NCBI GenBank assembly: GCA_035268685.1 | Contig: DATFKK010000078.1 | Location: 1 to 57,630 of the forward strand | Length of the DNA stretch: 57,630 bases | Direction: 5' to 3' | From: Candidatus Krumholzibacteriia bacterium | GTDB taxonomy: Bacteria > Krumholzibacteriota > Krumholzibacteriia > JAJRXK01 | Part shown: piece by piece, positions 8,546-17,019 of the stretch | Layout: each line of letters starts with the position of its first letter | Numbering within the stretch: the stretch's first letter is position 1 | Notes under the pieces: model-generated | What the model was told of the DNA's origin: nothing | The model's input: the letters and a program-made list of their open reading frames with translations, nothing else | Databases searched by the model: none | Program-made: the position numbers and the translations under genes

Positions 8546-9766
8546 ATGTCCATGAAGAACTCCGTGAACGAACGACCGAATCGCATTCCGGGCCTGATCC
8601 TGCTCGCTGCCGTCGTGGCGCTGGCCGGACCCCTGGCCGACTTCGCGCGGGCGCAGGAAGCGTCCATCCAGTACGGCGGGGCGTTGCGCTACAACTACCG
8701 CGTCCAGTCCTGGGACTCGGCCGAGAGCAATCGTGACAAGGGTGGGGAGTTCCTGCTCGACACGATCCGGTTCGAGGCCGACGGCTCCTACAAAGACCTG
8801 ACGATCTCCGCCGAGTACCGGTTCTACTCCGGTTACCACATGCTTCATCACGGCTACGTGAGCTGGGACTACGCCGATCACTCCGACATCCAGCTCGGTG
8901 TGCACCAGGTGCCCTTCGGGATCCAGCCCTACGCGTCGCACAACTGGTTCTTCGACGTCGGCTACTACGTCGGCCTCGAGGACGACTACGACGCCGGGAT
9001 CCAGCACGTCACCACCGGTGACAACTGGAACCTGAAGCTTGGCTTCTACAAGGAGGACGAGGGGAACGGTACCGGGAACAGCCGGGACAGCGCTCGTTAC
9101 TCGTACGACGTGGTGAACGCAGACCTGCCCACGCCCGGAGGCGACACGGTCACGCGCACGAACGAGGAGATCAACCAGTTCAACGGGCGGTATGCCTACA
9201 CTTTCGAACATGGTGAGAACGCGCGCACGGAGGTCGGTGTCTCAGGACAGTTCGGCTTCGTCTACAATGGCACCACGGCCGAGACGGGCGAGCACCAGGC
9301 CTACGCCCTGCACGCGGTCGGCGACTACGGCAAGTTCAACATCATGACCTCGGCGATCTACTACGACTACGACCTCGATCTTCCGGAGGGAGATCCGGTC
9401 GGTGAGGAGTTCGTCGCCTTCGGTGCCTACGACTTCCCGTACTGGATCGCGGCCGAGGGCTACGTCTACCTGTTCAACGTGGCCTACAGCTCGGGCTGGG
9501 GCCTGGGGCCCTTCGAGAACCTGACCTTCTACAACGATTACAGTGTGCTGGACAAGGCCGAGGACGACTGGGAGACGACCTTCCAGAACGTGCTGGGTTT
9601 CTCGGGTGCGGCCGGCCCCCTGTACACCTATTTCGACATCGCCATGGGCAAGAATCATCCGTGGCTCGGCGACTTCCCGTCGACCTGGACCTTCGGCCTC
9701 GCGCAGGGCGACCCCGACGCCGACTGGGAAGTCCGCTACAACATCAACTTCGGCTACTACTTCTAG
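8546..9766 (+). CDS. Outer-membrane beta-barrel (porin-like) protein
   Basis: A 406-residue protein with a signal peptide (ILLAAVVALAGPLADFARA, cleaved before QEAS). The rest is alternating short strands rich in Tyr, Trp and Gly with acidic turns, ending in NINFGYYF. A terminal aromatic Phe is typical of outer-membrane barrels. Recognisable stretches include SAEYRFYSGYHMLHHGYVSW and VHQVPFGIQPY, as in oligomeric porins. The start could be ATG 8546 or ATG 8552; neither has a good Shine-Dalgarno. It lies between the BCCT carrier and the ProV-like gene (35 bases upstream of the latter), so it may be the outer-membrane entry for the same solute. That role is inferred from context only. Confidence 0.8.
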   Translation: MSMKNSVNERPNRIPGLILLAAVVALAGPLADFARAQEASIQYGGALRYNYRVQSWDSAESNRDKGGEFLLDTIRFEADGSYKDLTISAEYRFYSGYHMLHHGYVSWDYADHSDIQLGVHQVPFGIQPYASHNWFFDVGYYVGLEDDYDAGIQHVTTGDNWNLKLGFYKEDEGNGTGNSRDSARYSYDVVNADLPTPGGDTVTRTNEEINQFNGRYAYTFEHGENARTEVGVSGQFGFVYNGTTAETGEHQAYALHAVGDYGKFNIMTSAIYYDYDLDLPEGDPVGEEFVAFGAYDFPYWIAAEGYVYLFNVAYSSGWGLGPFENLTFYNDYSVLDKAEDDWETTFQNVLGFSGAAGPLYTYFDIAMGKNHPWLGDFPSTWTFGLAQGDPDADWEVRYNINFGYYF

Positions 9767-9801
9767 GTCGTGACAGCTGCGCGTAGCCAGGAGGTGAACG
9801 C

Positions 9802-11076
9802 ATGAACGATGACATCGTGATCGAGGCGAAGAACCTCTACAAGGTCTTCGGCCCGGATCCCGACCAGGCCTTTCCCTTGATCGAAAAGGGTCTGAGCAAG
9901 GAAGAGATCCTGGACAAGACCGGCTGCGTCGTGGCCATCAACGATGCCAACTTCCAGGTCCATCGCGGCGAGATGTTCGTCGTGATGGGCCTGTCGGGAA
10001 GTGGGAAGTCGACGGTGATCCGGTGTCTGAACCGGCTCATCGACCCGACACGCGGACAGGTGCTCGTCGGCGGCGACGACATCATGCAACTGAGCGGTGA
10101 TCAGCTCCGTGCGGTCCGTCGCAACAAGATGTCCATGGTCTTCCAGCACTTCGGCCTGTTGCCCCAGCGCACGGTGCTGAAGAACGTCGAGTTCGGGTTG
10201 GAGATCTCGAACATCGACCCCGCGGAACGACGCAAGAAGGCCCAGGACGCCCTGGAACTCGTGGGGCTGGCCGGCTACGAGTCGAGCCTGCCCAGCGAGC
10301 TCAGCGGCGGCATGCAGCAGCGCGTGGGTCTGGCCCGGGCGCTGGCCAACGATCCCGAGGTCCTGTTGATGGACGAGGCCTTCAGCGCGCTGGATCCGCT
10401 GATCCGCACCCAGATGCAGGACGAGCTGCTCGCCCTGCAGGAGAAGATGCACAAGACGGTGGTCTTCATCACCCACGATCTCGACGAGGCGCTGAAGATC
10501 GGCGACCGCATCGTGATCATGGGCCCCGGTGGGGGCATCCGTCAGATCGGCACGCCGGAGGAGATCCTCACCGAGCCGGCCGACGACTATGTCGCTGCGT
10601 TCGTGGAGAACGTCGATCGGACCAAGGTGATCACGGCCTCTTCGATCATGAAGAAGGCCGATCCGGTGGTTACGCCGAAGGACGGACCGTCGGTGGCCGT
10701 GCGTCGCATGGAGAAGCTGGGTCTGTCGACGGTCTTCGTGACCGACCACAACCGGGTGCTCCGCGGCATCGTGAACATCGACGACGCGGTGAAGGCCCGG
10801 AAGGACAAGACCCTCGAGGGAATCCTCCGCGAGGACGAGATCTACACCGTCTGGCCCGACACTCCGCTCAGCGATCTGATGGGACAGGCCATGGCGAGTC
10901 GCTACCCCATGGCGGTCGTCGATCACGACGGTCGGTTGCTGGGATTGCTCGACCGCGCCACGATCCTGGCCGAGGTCGGGGTGGAGAGCGATCAGGTCCA
11001 GACGCTGGTCGAACTGCAGCAATCGCAGGACGACGAGAGCGAGTCCGGCGAGACCCCGACGCAGGAGCAGGAATGA
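9802..11076 (+). CDS. proV: Glycine betaine/proline ABC importer, ATP-binding subunit
   Basis: A 424-residue ATPase of the ProV/OpuAA type. Walker A is GLSGSGKST (63-71), the signature is [15 protein letters not shown], and Walker B is [12 protein letters not shown]. It carries the family insert [15 protein letters not shown] before Walker A. Two CBS motifs follow at the C-terminus (from about residue 285 and 350), which in OpuA sense ionic strength. It ends in an acidic Gln/Glu-rich tail. The Shine-Dalgarno AGGAGGTG precedes ATG 9802. Its last codons overlap the permease gene (ATGA), so translation is coupled. Confidence 0.94.
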   Translation: MNDDIVIEAKNLYKVFGPDPDQAFPLIEKGLSKEEILDKTGCVVAINDANFQVHRGEMFVVMGLSGSGKSTVIRCLNRLIDPTRGQVLVGGDDIMQLSGDQLRAVRRNKMSMVFQHFGLLPQRTVLKNVEFGLEISNIDPAERRKKAQDALELVGLAGYESSLPSELSGGMQQRVGLARALANDPEVLLMDEAFSALDPLIRTQMQDELLALQEKMHKTVVFITHDLDEALKIGDRIVIMGPGGGIRQIGTPEEILTEPADDYVAAFVENVDRTKVITASSIMKKADPVVTPKDGPSVAVRRMEKLGLSTVFVTDHNRVLRGIVNIDDAVKARKDKTLEGILREDEIYTVWPDTPLSDLMGQAMASRYPMAVVDHDGRLLGLLDRATILAEVGVESDQVQTLVELQQSQDDESESGETPTQEQE

Positions 11077-11942
11077 TGTTCGCTTCCCTCGGAATCGCAC
11101 CTCTGGCTTTCCTCGACGCCTTCGACGTCGGAAACTTCTTCGAGAAGATCATCAGCTGGCTCGAGACGAACCTCGCGCCCTTCTTCGACGGCCTCGGGGC
11201 CTTCATCGAATGGGTGCTCGGGGGGATCGAGACCGCGCTGATGTGGCCGCACTGGGGCGTGATCATCGCGATCCTGGTCTTCCTGGCATGGAAGGCCGTG
11301 GGGTGGCGCGTGGCCACGTTTTCGGTGATCGGGCTGCTGCTCGTGGTGCAGATGAACATGTGGGACGAAGCCATGGAGACCCTGGCGCTGATCGGCACCT
11401 CGGTCATCATCGCTCTGGTCGTCGCCGTCCCACTCGGGATCTGGTCGTCGAAGAGCGACACCGTCGAGAGCGTGGTCCGGCCGATCCTGGACTTCATGCA
11501 GACGCTCCCGGCATTCGTCTACCTCATTCCCGCCGTGCTGTTCTTCCAGCTCGGTAAGGTGCCCGGGGTGGTGGCGACCCTGATCTTCTCGTTGCCGCCG
11601 ACCGTTCGCCTGACGAATCTGGGGATCCGTCAGGTGCCGAAGGAGATCAAGGAGGCGTCGCTGTCGTTCGGCGCGACGTCCCGTCAGACCCTGTTGAAAG
11701 CCGAACTGCCCGTGGCGCTGCCGACCATCCTGGCCGGCGTCAACCAGACCATCATGCTGGCCCTGTCGATGGTCGTCATCGCCGGCCTGATCGGGGCCGG
11801 TGGTCTGGGCAACCAGGTGGTCAAGGGCATCACGCAGCTCAACATCGGGCTCGGATTCGAAAGTGGGATCGCCATCGTGATCCTCGCGATCTATCTCGAT
11901 CGTGTCACCCAGGCGCTGGGTACCGCCACGCAGCGGAATTGA
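11073..11942 (+). CDS. proW: Glycine betaine/proline ABC importer, permease
   Basis: A 289-residue inner-membrane permease. Several hydrophobic segments are visible, with the ABC permease EAA-like loop around [24 protein letters not shown] and the conserved [12 protein letters not shown] after it. [18 protein letters not shown] is typical of ProW/OpuAB. It starts with ATG overlapping the stop of proV. Unlike E. coli ProW, the cytoplasmic N-terminal tail is short. Confidence 0.93.
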   Translation: MMFASLGIAPLAFLDAFDVGNFFEKIISWLETNLAPFFDGLGAFIEWVLGGIETALMWPHWGVIIAILVFLAWKAVGWRVATFSVIGLLLVVQMNMWDEAMETLALIGTSVIIALVVAVPLGIWSSKSDTVESVVRPILDFMQTLPAFVYLIPAVLFFQLGKVPGVVATLIFSLPPTVRLTNLGIRQVPKEIKEASLSFGATSRQTLLKAELPVALPTILAGVNQTIMLALSMVVIAGLIGAGGLGNQVVKGITQLNIGLGFESGIAIVILAIYLDRVTQALGTATQRN

Positions 11943-11968
11943 TGACCCAGCCGAAAGGAGAGTTCGTC

Positions 11969-12856
11969 ATGAACCTTCGTCGTTGGACCGGTCTCGTGGC
12001 CGTGTTCACCCTGTTGACCTTCCTGCCCGCCTGTGGAGGCGGCGGAGGCAACGGTGGCGGCGACCAGGCCGCCCAGACCGAGAACAAGACCGCCGATCTC
12101 GTCTACGTGAACTGGGCCGAGGGCGTGGCCTACACGCACCTCGCAAAGGTCATCCTCGAGGACAAGATGGGCTACGAAGTCACCATCACCGCTGCTGACG
12201 TGGCTCCGGCCTACGCGGCCGTCGCCCAGGGCGACAAGGACGCCTTCATGGAGACCTGGTTGCCCGTGCTCCACGCGGACTACGTCGAGCGCTTCGAGGG
12301 CGAAGTGATCGATCTGGGCCACGTGTACGAGGGCACCCGGAGTGGCCTGGTGGTCCCGCAGTACGTGACCATCGACAAGATCAGCGAGATGAACGATCAC
12401 GTCGAGGAGTTCGACGGCGAGATCACGGGCATCGACGCCGGTGCCGGCGTGATGAAGACCACCGAGCAGGTGATCGAGGACTACAACCTCGACTTCGAGC
12501 TGATCGCGTCGAGCGGACCTGCCATGACCGCTGCCCTTCAGAAGGCCTACAACGCCGAGGAATGGATCGCGGTCACCGGCTGGCGTCCGCACTGGATGTT
12601 CGGTCGCTTCGACCTGAAGTTCCTCGAGCAGGACCCCGACAAGCAGGTCTGGGGGAGCGGTAACATCCACATCATGGGCCGCAGCGACCTCGAGCAGGAC
12701 AAGCCGGAGCTGGCGCAGTTCCTGAGGAATTACTTCTTCACCGATGCGCAGCTCAGCGACCTGATGATCGCCATGCGCGACGAGGACGATCTGGAGGCCG
12801 TGGCGCGTGAGTGGATGAACGCGCATCCGGACCTGGTCGACAGCTGGACCCCCTAG
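11969..12856 (+). CDS. proX: Glycine betaine-binding lipoprotein of the ABC importer
   Basis: A 295-residue substrate-binding protein (OpuAC/ProX fold) that delivers quaternary amines to the permease. The signal peptide ends in a lipobox LPAC followed by a Gly-rich linker, so it should be lipid-anchored. Conserved pieces include LVYVNWAEGVAYTHLAKVI, GDKDAFMETWLPVLH and VTGWRPHWMFGRFDLKFLEQ; the Trp residues are those expected to cage a trimethylammonium group. Start ATG 11969 has AAAGGAGAG upstream and is preferred over ATG 11939, which would put a non-signal sequence in front. It is last in the proVWX operon, 26 bases after proW. Confidence 0.93.
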   Translation: MNLRRWTGLVAVFTLLTFLPACGGGGGNGGGDQAAQTENKTADLVYVNWAEGVAYTHLAKVILEDKMGYEVTITAADVAPAYAAVAQGDKDAFMETWLPVLHADYVERFEGEVIDLGHVYEGTRSGLVVPQYVTIDKISEMNDHVEEFDGEITGIDAGAGVMKTTEQVIEDYNLDFELIASSGPAMTAALQKAYNAEEWIAVTGWRPHWMFGRFDLKFLEQDPDKQVWGSGNIHIMGRSDLEQDKPELAQFLRNYFFTDAQLSDLMIAMRDEDDLEAVAREWMNAHPDLVDSWTP

Positions 12857-12884
12857 TCGAGTCGGGACTCCGTCCCCACGACAT

Positions 12885-12916
12885 CGAGGCCGCTCCGGAC
12901 GTCCGGGGCGGCCTCG
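12885..12916 (+). terminator. Strong hairpin after proX
   Basis: CGAGGCCGCTCCGG, loop ACGT, then CCGGGGCGGCCTCG. It forms a 14-bp stem with one G-U pair, 28 bases after the proX stop. There is no T tract, but the stem is very stable. Confidence 0.65.
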
Positions 12917-12988
12917 TGCGTCGAGGGACGGCTCGCGGCGGGCTGCGAACCCGTTGGAGAACGCGAGACCAGGGGGCGTCTCCCCTGG

Positions 12989-13067
12989 ATCCGCGAGATC
13001 CGTGGCATCCGCGCGATCCGCGGGGTCTCGGGGAAGCGACTCGTCAGGATCCGCGGAAATCCGTTAG
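12989..13067. repeat. 9-bp direct repeats, ATCCGNGNN type
   Basis: Four contiguous 9-mers (ATCCGCGAG, ATCCGTGGC, ATCCGCGCG, ATCCGCGGG) cover 12989-13024. Two more copies, ATCCGCGGA (13049) and ATCCGTTAG (13059), lie downstream. They sit directly in front of the sensor kinase gene at 13125 and after the proX hairpin. They could be a binding-site array or a simple slippage repeat. Confidence 0.75.
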
Positions 13068-13124
13068 GATTCTCGGGTTCGCTCGGAAGTCGATGCGATC
13101 ACCGCCCACGCTGGGGTCCTGCTC

Positions 13125-15017
13125 ATGAAGGGCGTCACCATGAAGCGCGTCCCGGCCCTGTCTCCGACCCGCATCACGGCCGTGTACGCAGCCGGGGCAA
13201 CGATCTGGATCCTCGTCTCCGATCGTCTGGTCGGGATGTGGTTTCCCGACGCCGAGTCCTTCGTCCTGCTGCAGAACCTCAAGGGGCTGGCCTTCGTGCT
13301 GGCCACCAGCGTACTCCTGTACACGACGCTGGTGATGGAGCGTCGTCGGATCCAGCGCCTGGAACACGCGCGGCACAGCGACCGCGAGCTGATCCGGCTC
13401 CTGACCACGCTGGTCCGCGACGTCGTCTTTCGCTACCGCATGGTCGATCCGAAGGGATTCGACTACGTCAGCCCGGCGATCACCGACCTCACCGGTCACA
13501 CGCCGCAGGACTTCTACGACGACCCGGATCTGGGCCGTCGTCACATCCACGAGGAGGACCGCGAGCGGATCCCGGATCGGGTCCGTCGTGCGTTCGACGA
13601 GCCCGTCCTCATGCGGTGGACACACCGTGATGGTTCGACCCTCTGGACGGAGATGAAGACCGTGCCGGTCCGTGACGACACCGGACGGCTCGTCGCGATC
13701 GAAGGGATTGCGCGGGACGTCACGGCCTTCCAGGCGGTGAACCGGCAACTCGAACGCGCGCTCGAGTCCGAAGAGAGCGCGCGGCAGGCCGCGCAGCGCT
13801 CGGAGGAGTATTCGAACCGTCTGCGCGAGGTGATCACGGAACTGGTCGAAGCCCGGACCGCCGACGAGGTCCGCGATCTCATCATCCAGCGCTCTCACCG
13901 AACCGCGCGCGCGCAGTCGTGTATCGTGGGCATGATCGATCCCACCGGCCGCAATCTCGAGATCGTCGGGGCGATCCACGAGGGCACCGCGTCGCTCGAC
14001 GAGTACCAGCGGATCCCTCTGGATCGGGACACGATCCCGACCCGCATCGCCCGGACGGGGGAAGCAGTCTGGTTCGGCTCGCCCGCCGAGGCCGAAGCGT
14101 GGATGCCGGGAGGTGCGGCGGTCATGGAGTCCTTCGGTTCGAAGAGCTACGCCGGTCTGCCCCTGGTCGCCGAAGGGCGAGTGCTCGGTGTGTTGGCACT
14201 GGCCTACTACGAGCCGCGCTTGTTCGACGAGAGCGAGCGTGGGTTCCTGGTGGCCATGGCGCACCAGTGCGCGGCGGCCTACGAGCGCACGCGCCTGCGC
14301 GAGGCCACGGTGAAGTCTCAGCGGCGCCTGTACACCCTTTCGCAGCAGATGATCGAAGCGCAGGAGAACGAGCGCCGGCACATCGCTCGAGAGTTACACG
14401 ACGAATTCGGGCAGCTGCTGGGGGCGCTGAACTTCAACCTGCACATCGCGATCGAGAAGCAGGAGGAAGACGACGAGCGCTCGTCGTCGGCCCTGGCCGA
14501 ACTCTACGACAGCGTCGATCTGCTGGAGGAACTCTTCGGTCAGGTCCGGGCGCTGTCGCGCGAGCTGCGCCCGGCGATCCTGGACGACCTGGGCCTGGGG
14601 GCGGCGGTCGAGTGGCTGGTGGAAGGCTTCACCGAGCGATCGGGCCTGGCCATCCATCTCGACGATCGCATCGACCCCGCCGTTGCCATTCCTCCATCGA
14701 TCGCGACCACCGCCTACCGCATCGTCCAGGAGAGTCTGGCGAACGTGACCCGCCACGCCGCAGCCGAACGGGTCGACCTCGGGATCTCGACCGAGACGGG
14801 CGAGTTGCACCTGGTGATCCGCGACGACGGCCAGGGCTTCGACGTGTCCGAGGCCTTCGAACAGGCCACCCGGGGATCGAGCCTGGGCCTCCTGAGCATG
14901 ACCGAGCGCGCCGAGCTGGTGGGAGGGCGGACCGAGATCCGCTCGTTCTCCGACGGCCGAACCGGTACCGTGGTGCGGGTCTGGCTCCCCCTCGTGCCCC
15001 GTGGCACCGGTAGCTGA
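13125..15017 (+). CDS. Membrane histidine kinase with PAS and GAF domains (NarL-type partner class)
   Basis: A 630-residue sensor kinase. Two membrane segments lie near the N-terminus (about residues 15-35 and 50-70), separated by a short loop. A PAS domain follows (FDYVSPAITDLTGHTPQDFY), then a PAS-associated region, a coiled segment, a GAF domain (about 235-400), a HisKA_3 box (RRHIARELHDEFGQLLGALN, phospho-acceptor His419) and a HATPase domain (N box ESLANVTRHA, G boxes DDGQGFD and SSLGLLSM). HisKA_3 kinases normally pair with LuxR/NarL-type regulators, but none is adjacent. ATG 13140 is an alternative start, and neither start has a strong Shine-Dalgarno. Confidence 0.92.
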   Translation: MKGVTMKRVPALSPTRITAVYAAGATIWILVSDRLVGMWFPDAESFVLLQNLKGLAFVLATSVLLYTTLVMERRRIQRLEHARHSDRELIRLLTTLVRDVVFRYRMVDPKGFDYVSPAITDLTGHTPQDFYDDPDLGRRHIHEEDRERIPDRVRRAFDEPVLMRWTHRDGSTLWTEMKTVPVRDDTGRLVAIEGIARDVTAFQAVNRQLERALESEESARQAAQRSEEYSNRLREVITELVEARTADEVRDLIIQRSHRTARAQSCIVGMIDPTGRNLEIVGAIHEGTASLDEYQRIPLDRDTIPTRIARTGEAVWFGSPAEAEAWMPGGAAVMESFGSKSYAGLPLVAEGRVLGVLALAYYEPRLFDESERGFLVAMAHQCAAAYERTRLREATVKSQRRLYTLSQQMIEAQENERRHIARELHDEFGQLLGALNFNLHIAIEKQEEDDERSSSALAELYDSVDLLEELFGQVRALSRELRPAILDDLGLGAAVEWLVEGFTERSGLAIHLDDRIDPAVAIPPSIATTAYRIVQESLANVTRHAAAERVDLGISTETGELHLVIRDDGQGFDVSEAFEQATRGSSLGLLSMTERAELVGGRTEIRSFSDGRTGTVVRVWLPLVPRGTGS

Positions 15018-15061
15018 TCCTCCGCGGCGCGAATCCGGCGCTTCTCGAGTCTTCCGGTATG

Positions 15062-15083
15062 CGGGAACCGCGGGCGGTCCCCG
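15062..15083 (+). terminator. Hairpin after the histidine kinase gene
   Basis: CGGGAACCG, loop CGGG, CGGTCCCCG form a 9-bp stem with one mismatch. A smaller hairpin GTGCC-TTTC-GGCAC follows directly. It is located 44 bases after the kinase stop and before the cytochrome operon. Confidence 0.4.
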
Positions 15084-15208
15084 TGCCTTTCGGCACAATT
15101 CCACACTTGAGGCCCTGGGCCAATCCCCGACCCTTTCGGGTGGACCTCGCGCCGCGAACGACGGGCACTCCCTGCCGTCGACGTCCGATTCCGCTCAGGA
15201 GGCTCGAC

Positions 15209-16600
15209 ATGCTCATCCCCCGCGCCGGCATGGTGTCGGCGATCGTGATCCTCGCGTTCCTGGCCGCTCCGGTCCTGGCCGAAGATCACTCGGAATACAT
15301 CGAAGGGCCCTTCGAATCGGGCCCGGAGGTCACGGAGACCTGTCTCTTCTGCCACGACGACGCCGAGGAGGTCATGGAGACCACCCACTGGAACTGGGGG
15401 CGGCCCCGGGATGGCGAAGAGGGCGAAGTCCATGGCAAGATCAACGCGTTCAACAACTTCTGTATCGCAGTGAGCAGCAACTGGGCGCGTTGCACGAGCT
15501 GTCACGCGGGCTACGGCTGGAAGGACGCTTCGTTCGACTTCGACGACCCGAACGCAGTCGATTGCCTCGTGTGCCACGATCGCAGCGGGACCTACCGCAA
15601 GGATCCGGCGGGTGCCGGTGCGCCGGCCGATGACGTCGATCTCACCGTCGCCGCACAGAGCGTCGGTGGGCCACCGACGAAGGAATCCTGCGGCAACTGC
15701 CACTTTTATGGTGGGGGTGGCGATCACGTGAAGCACGGCGACCTCGACAGCTCGCTGCTCGATGCCTCGTACGAGTTCGACGTGCACATGTCGGAGGACG
15801 GTCTTGCCTTCAACTGCCAGGACTGCCACATGACCGACGACCACCAGATCAGCGGGAATGCGATGGCGGTGTCGCCGGACCACGGCAACGCGATCAGTTG
15901 CCTGGACTGCCACGGCTCGGAGCCTCACGAGGGGCGGCTGTTGAACCAGCACCAGCGCGTGGCCTGCCAGACCTGCCACATCCCGGCCTTCGCCAAGGGT
16001 CGCCCGACCAAGGTCCACTGGGACTGGTCCGAGGCGGGGCAGGATCTTCCCGAAGAGACCGACGAATACGGGCTGCCCACCTACTCGAAGAAGAAAGGCC
16101 GATTCGTCTGGGACAAGAACGTCGAGCCCACCTACGCCTGGTACGACGGCACGGCCGGTGTCTACAGCGTGGGCGAGACCTTCGACCCGTCCGAACCACT
16201 GGTGCTCGCGTACCCGAAGGGGTCGGTGGACGATTCCGACTCGAAGATCCATCCGTTCAAGGTGCACACGGGCCGCCAGATCTACGATCGCCAACGGAAC
16301 GTTCTCGTGGTACCGAAGCTCTACGGCGCCGGCGGCTACTGGGAGGACTTCGACTGGGCGAAGGCGGCAGAGCTCGGCATGGCGAGCGTCGACCAGCCCT
16401 TCAGCGGGGACCACGGCTTCGCCGACACGAAGATGTACTGGCGCCTGAACCACATGATCGTCCCCGGCGATCTCGCCCTGCAGTGTCGCGACTGTCACGC
16501 CCGCGGCGAGAGCCTCGACTGGCAGGCGCTGGGCTACCAGGGCGACCCCATTCGTACACGGCGTTCGGAGAACATCGTCGATCCGGACGAGGGACGTTGA
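15209..16600 (+). CDS. Octaheme c-type cytochrome (tetrathionate reductase family)
   Basis: A 463-residue exported multiheme protein with a signal peptide ending near APVLAEDH. Exactly eight CxxCH haem-binding motifs start at about Cys45, 95, 119, 161, 203, 231, 253 and 426. The spacing, with a long gap before the last motif, and the conserved stretches FCHDDAEEVMETTHW and KIHPFKVHTGRQIYD resemble Shewanella-type octaheme tetrathionate reductase. In that family the true substrate (tetrathionate, nitrite or hydroxylamine) is often unknown. CAGGAGG precedes ATG 15209. The EncFtn gene starts 46 bases downstream on the same strand with no hairpin between, so the two are probably one transcript. 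Confidence 0.9.
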   Translation: MLIPRAGMVSAIVILAFLAAPVLAEDHSEYIEGPFESGPEVTETCLFCHDDAEEVMETTHWNWGRPRDGEEGEVHGKINAFNNFCIAVSSNWARCTSCHAGYGWKDASFDFDDPNAVDCLVCHDRSGTYRKDPAGAGAPADDVDLTVAAQSVGGPPTKESCGNCHFYGGGGDHVKHGDLDSSLLDASYEFDVHMSEDGLAFNCQDCHMTDDHQISGNAMAVSPDHGNAISCLDCHGSEPHEGRLLNQHQRVACQTCHIPAFAKGRPTKVHWDWSEAGQDLPEETDEYGLPTYSKKKGRFVWDKNVEPTYAWYDGTAGVYSVGETFDPSEPLVLAYPKGSVDDSDSKIHPFKVHTGRQIYDRQRNVLVVPKLYGAGGYWEDFDWAKAAELGMASVDQPFSGDHGFADTKMYWRLNHMIVPGDLALQCRDCHARGESLDWQALGYQGDPIRTRRSENIVDPDEGR

Positions 16601-16646
16601 GCCGAATCATGCACGACGACTTGCACCCGACGGAACGGAGGAACCG

Positions 16647-17018
16647 ATGAGCGACTACCACGAGCCGTGGGAAGCTCTTCCCGAGGACGCTCGCGACATC
16701 CATCGCGCGCTCGTCAGTCTGAAGGAGGAGATCGAAGCGGTCGACTGGTACCACCAGCGGGTGGTGCTGAGCACCGATCCCGGACTGCGTGACATCCTCG
16801 CCCACAACCGCGACGAGGAGATGGAACACGCCTGCATGACCCTGGAGTGGCTGCGGCGCAAGGTCCCGGCTTGGAACGAGAACCTGCGGACCTATCTCTT
16901 CACCGAGGCCCCGATCACCGAGATCGAGGGCGAAGATCACCACGGCGGCACCGGGGAATCCTCCGGTGGCGACGACGGCACCGGGCTCGGCATCGGCAAG
17001 CCCGAAGGAGGTCGTTGA
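16647..17018 (+). CDS. Encapsulated ferritin-like protein (EncFtn), encapsulin cargo
   Basis: A 123-residue two-helix ferritin-like protein that dimerises to build the ferroxidase site and is packaged in an encapsulin shell. The family start SDYHEPWEALPEDARDIHRA is present. The first helix carries Glu27, Glu30 and Trp34-Tyr35 (EEIEAVDWYHQR). The second carries Glu58 and His61 in HNRDEEMEHA. Residues 95-115 are a flexible Gly/Ser/Asp linker, and the tail TGLGIGKPEGGR has the form of an encapsulin targeting peptide. GGAGGAAC precedes ATG 16647. The stop is one base before the start of the shell gene. The protein oxidises Fe(II) for storage inside the shell. Confidence 0.93.
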   Translation: MSDYHEPWEALPEDARDIHRALVSLKEEIEAVDWYHQRVVLSTDPGLRDILAHNRDEEMEHACMTLEWLRRKVPAWNENLRTYLFTEAPITEIEGEDHHGGTGESSGGDDGTGLGIGKPEGGR

Positions 17019-17019
17019 C

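Noticed and set aside
11939-11968. Upstream ATG for the ProX lipoprotein
   Set aside because: ATG 11969 has the proper Shine-Dalgarno and places the signal peptide at the very start.
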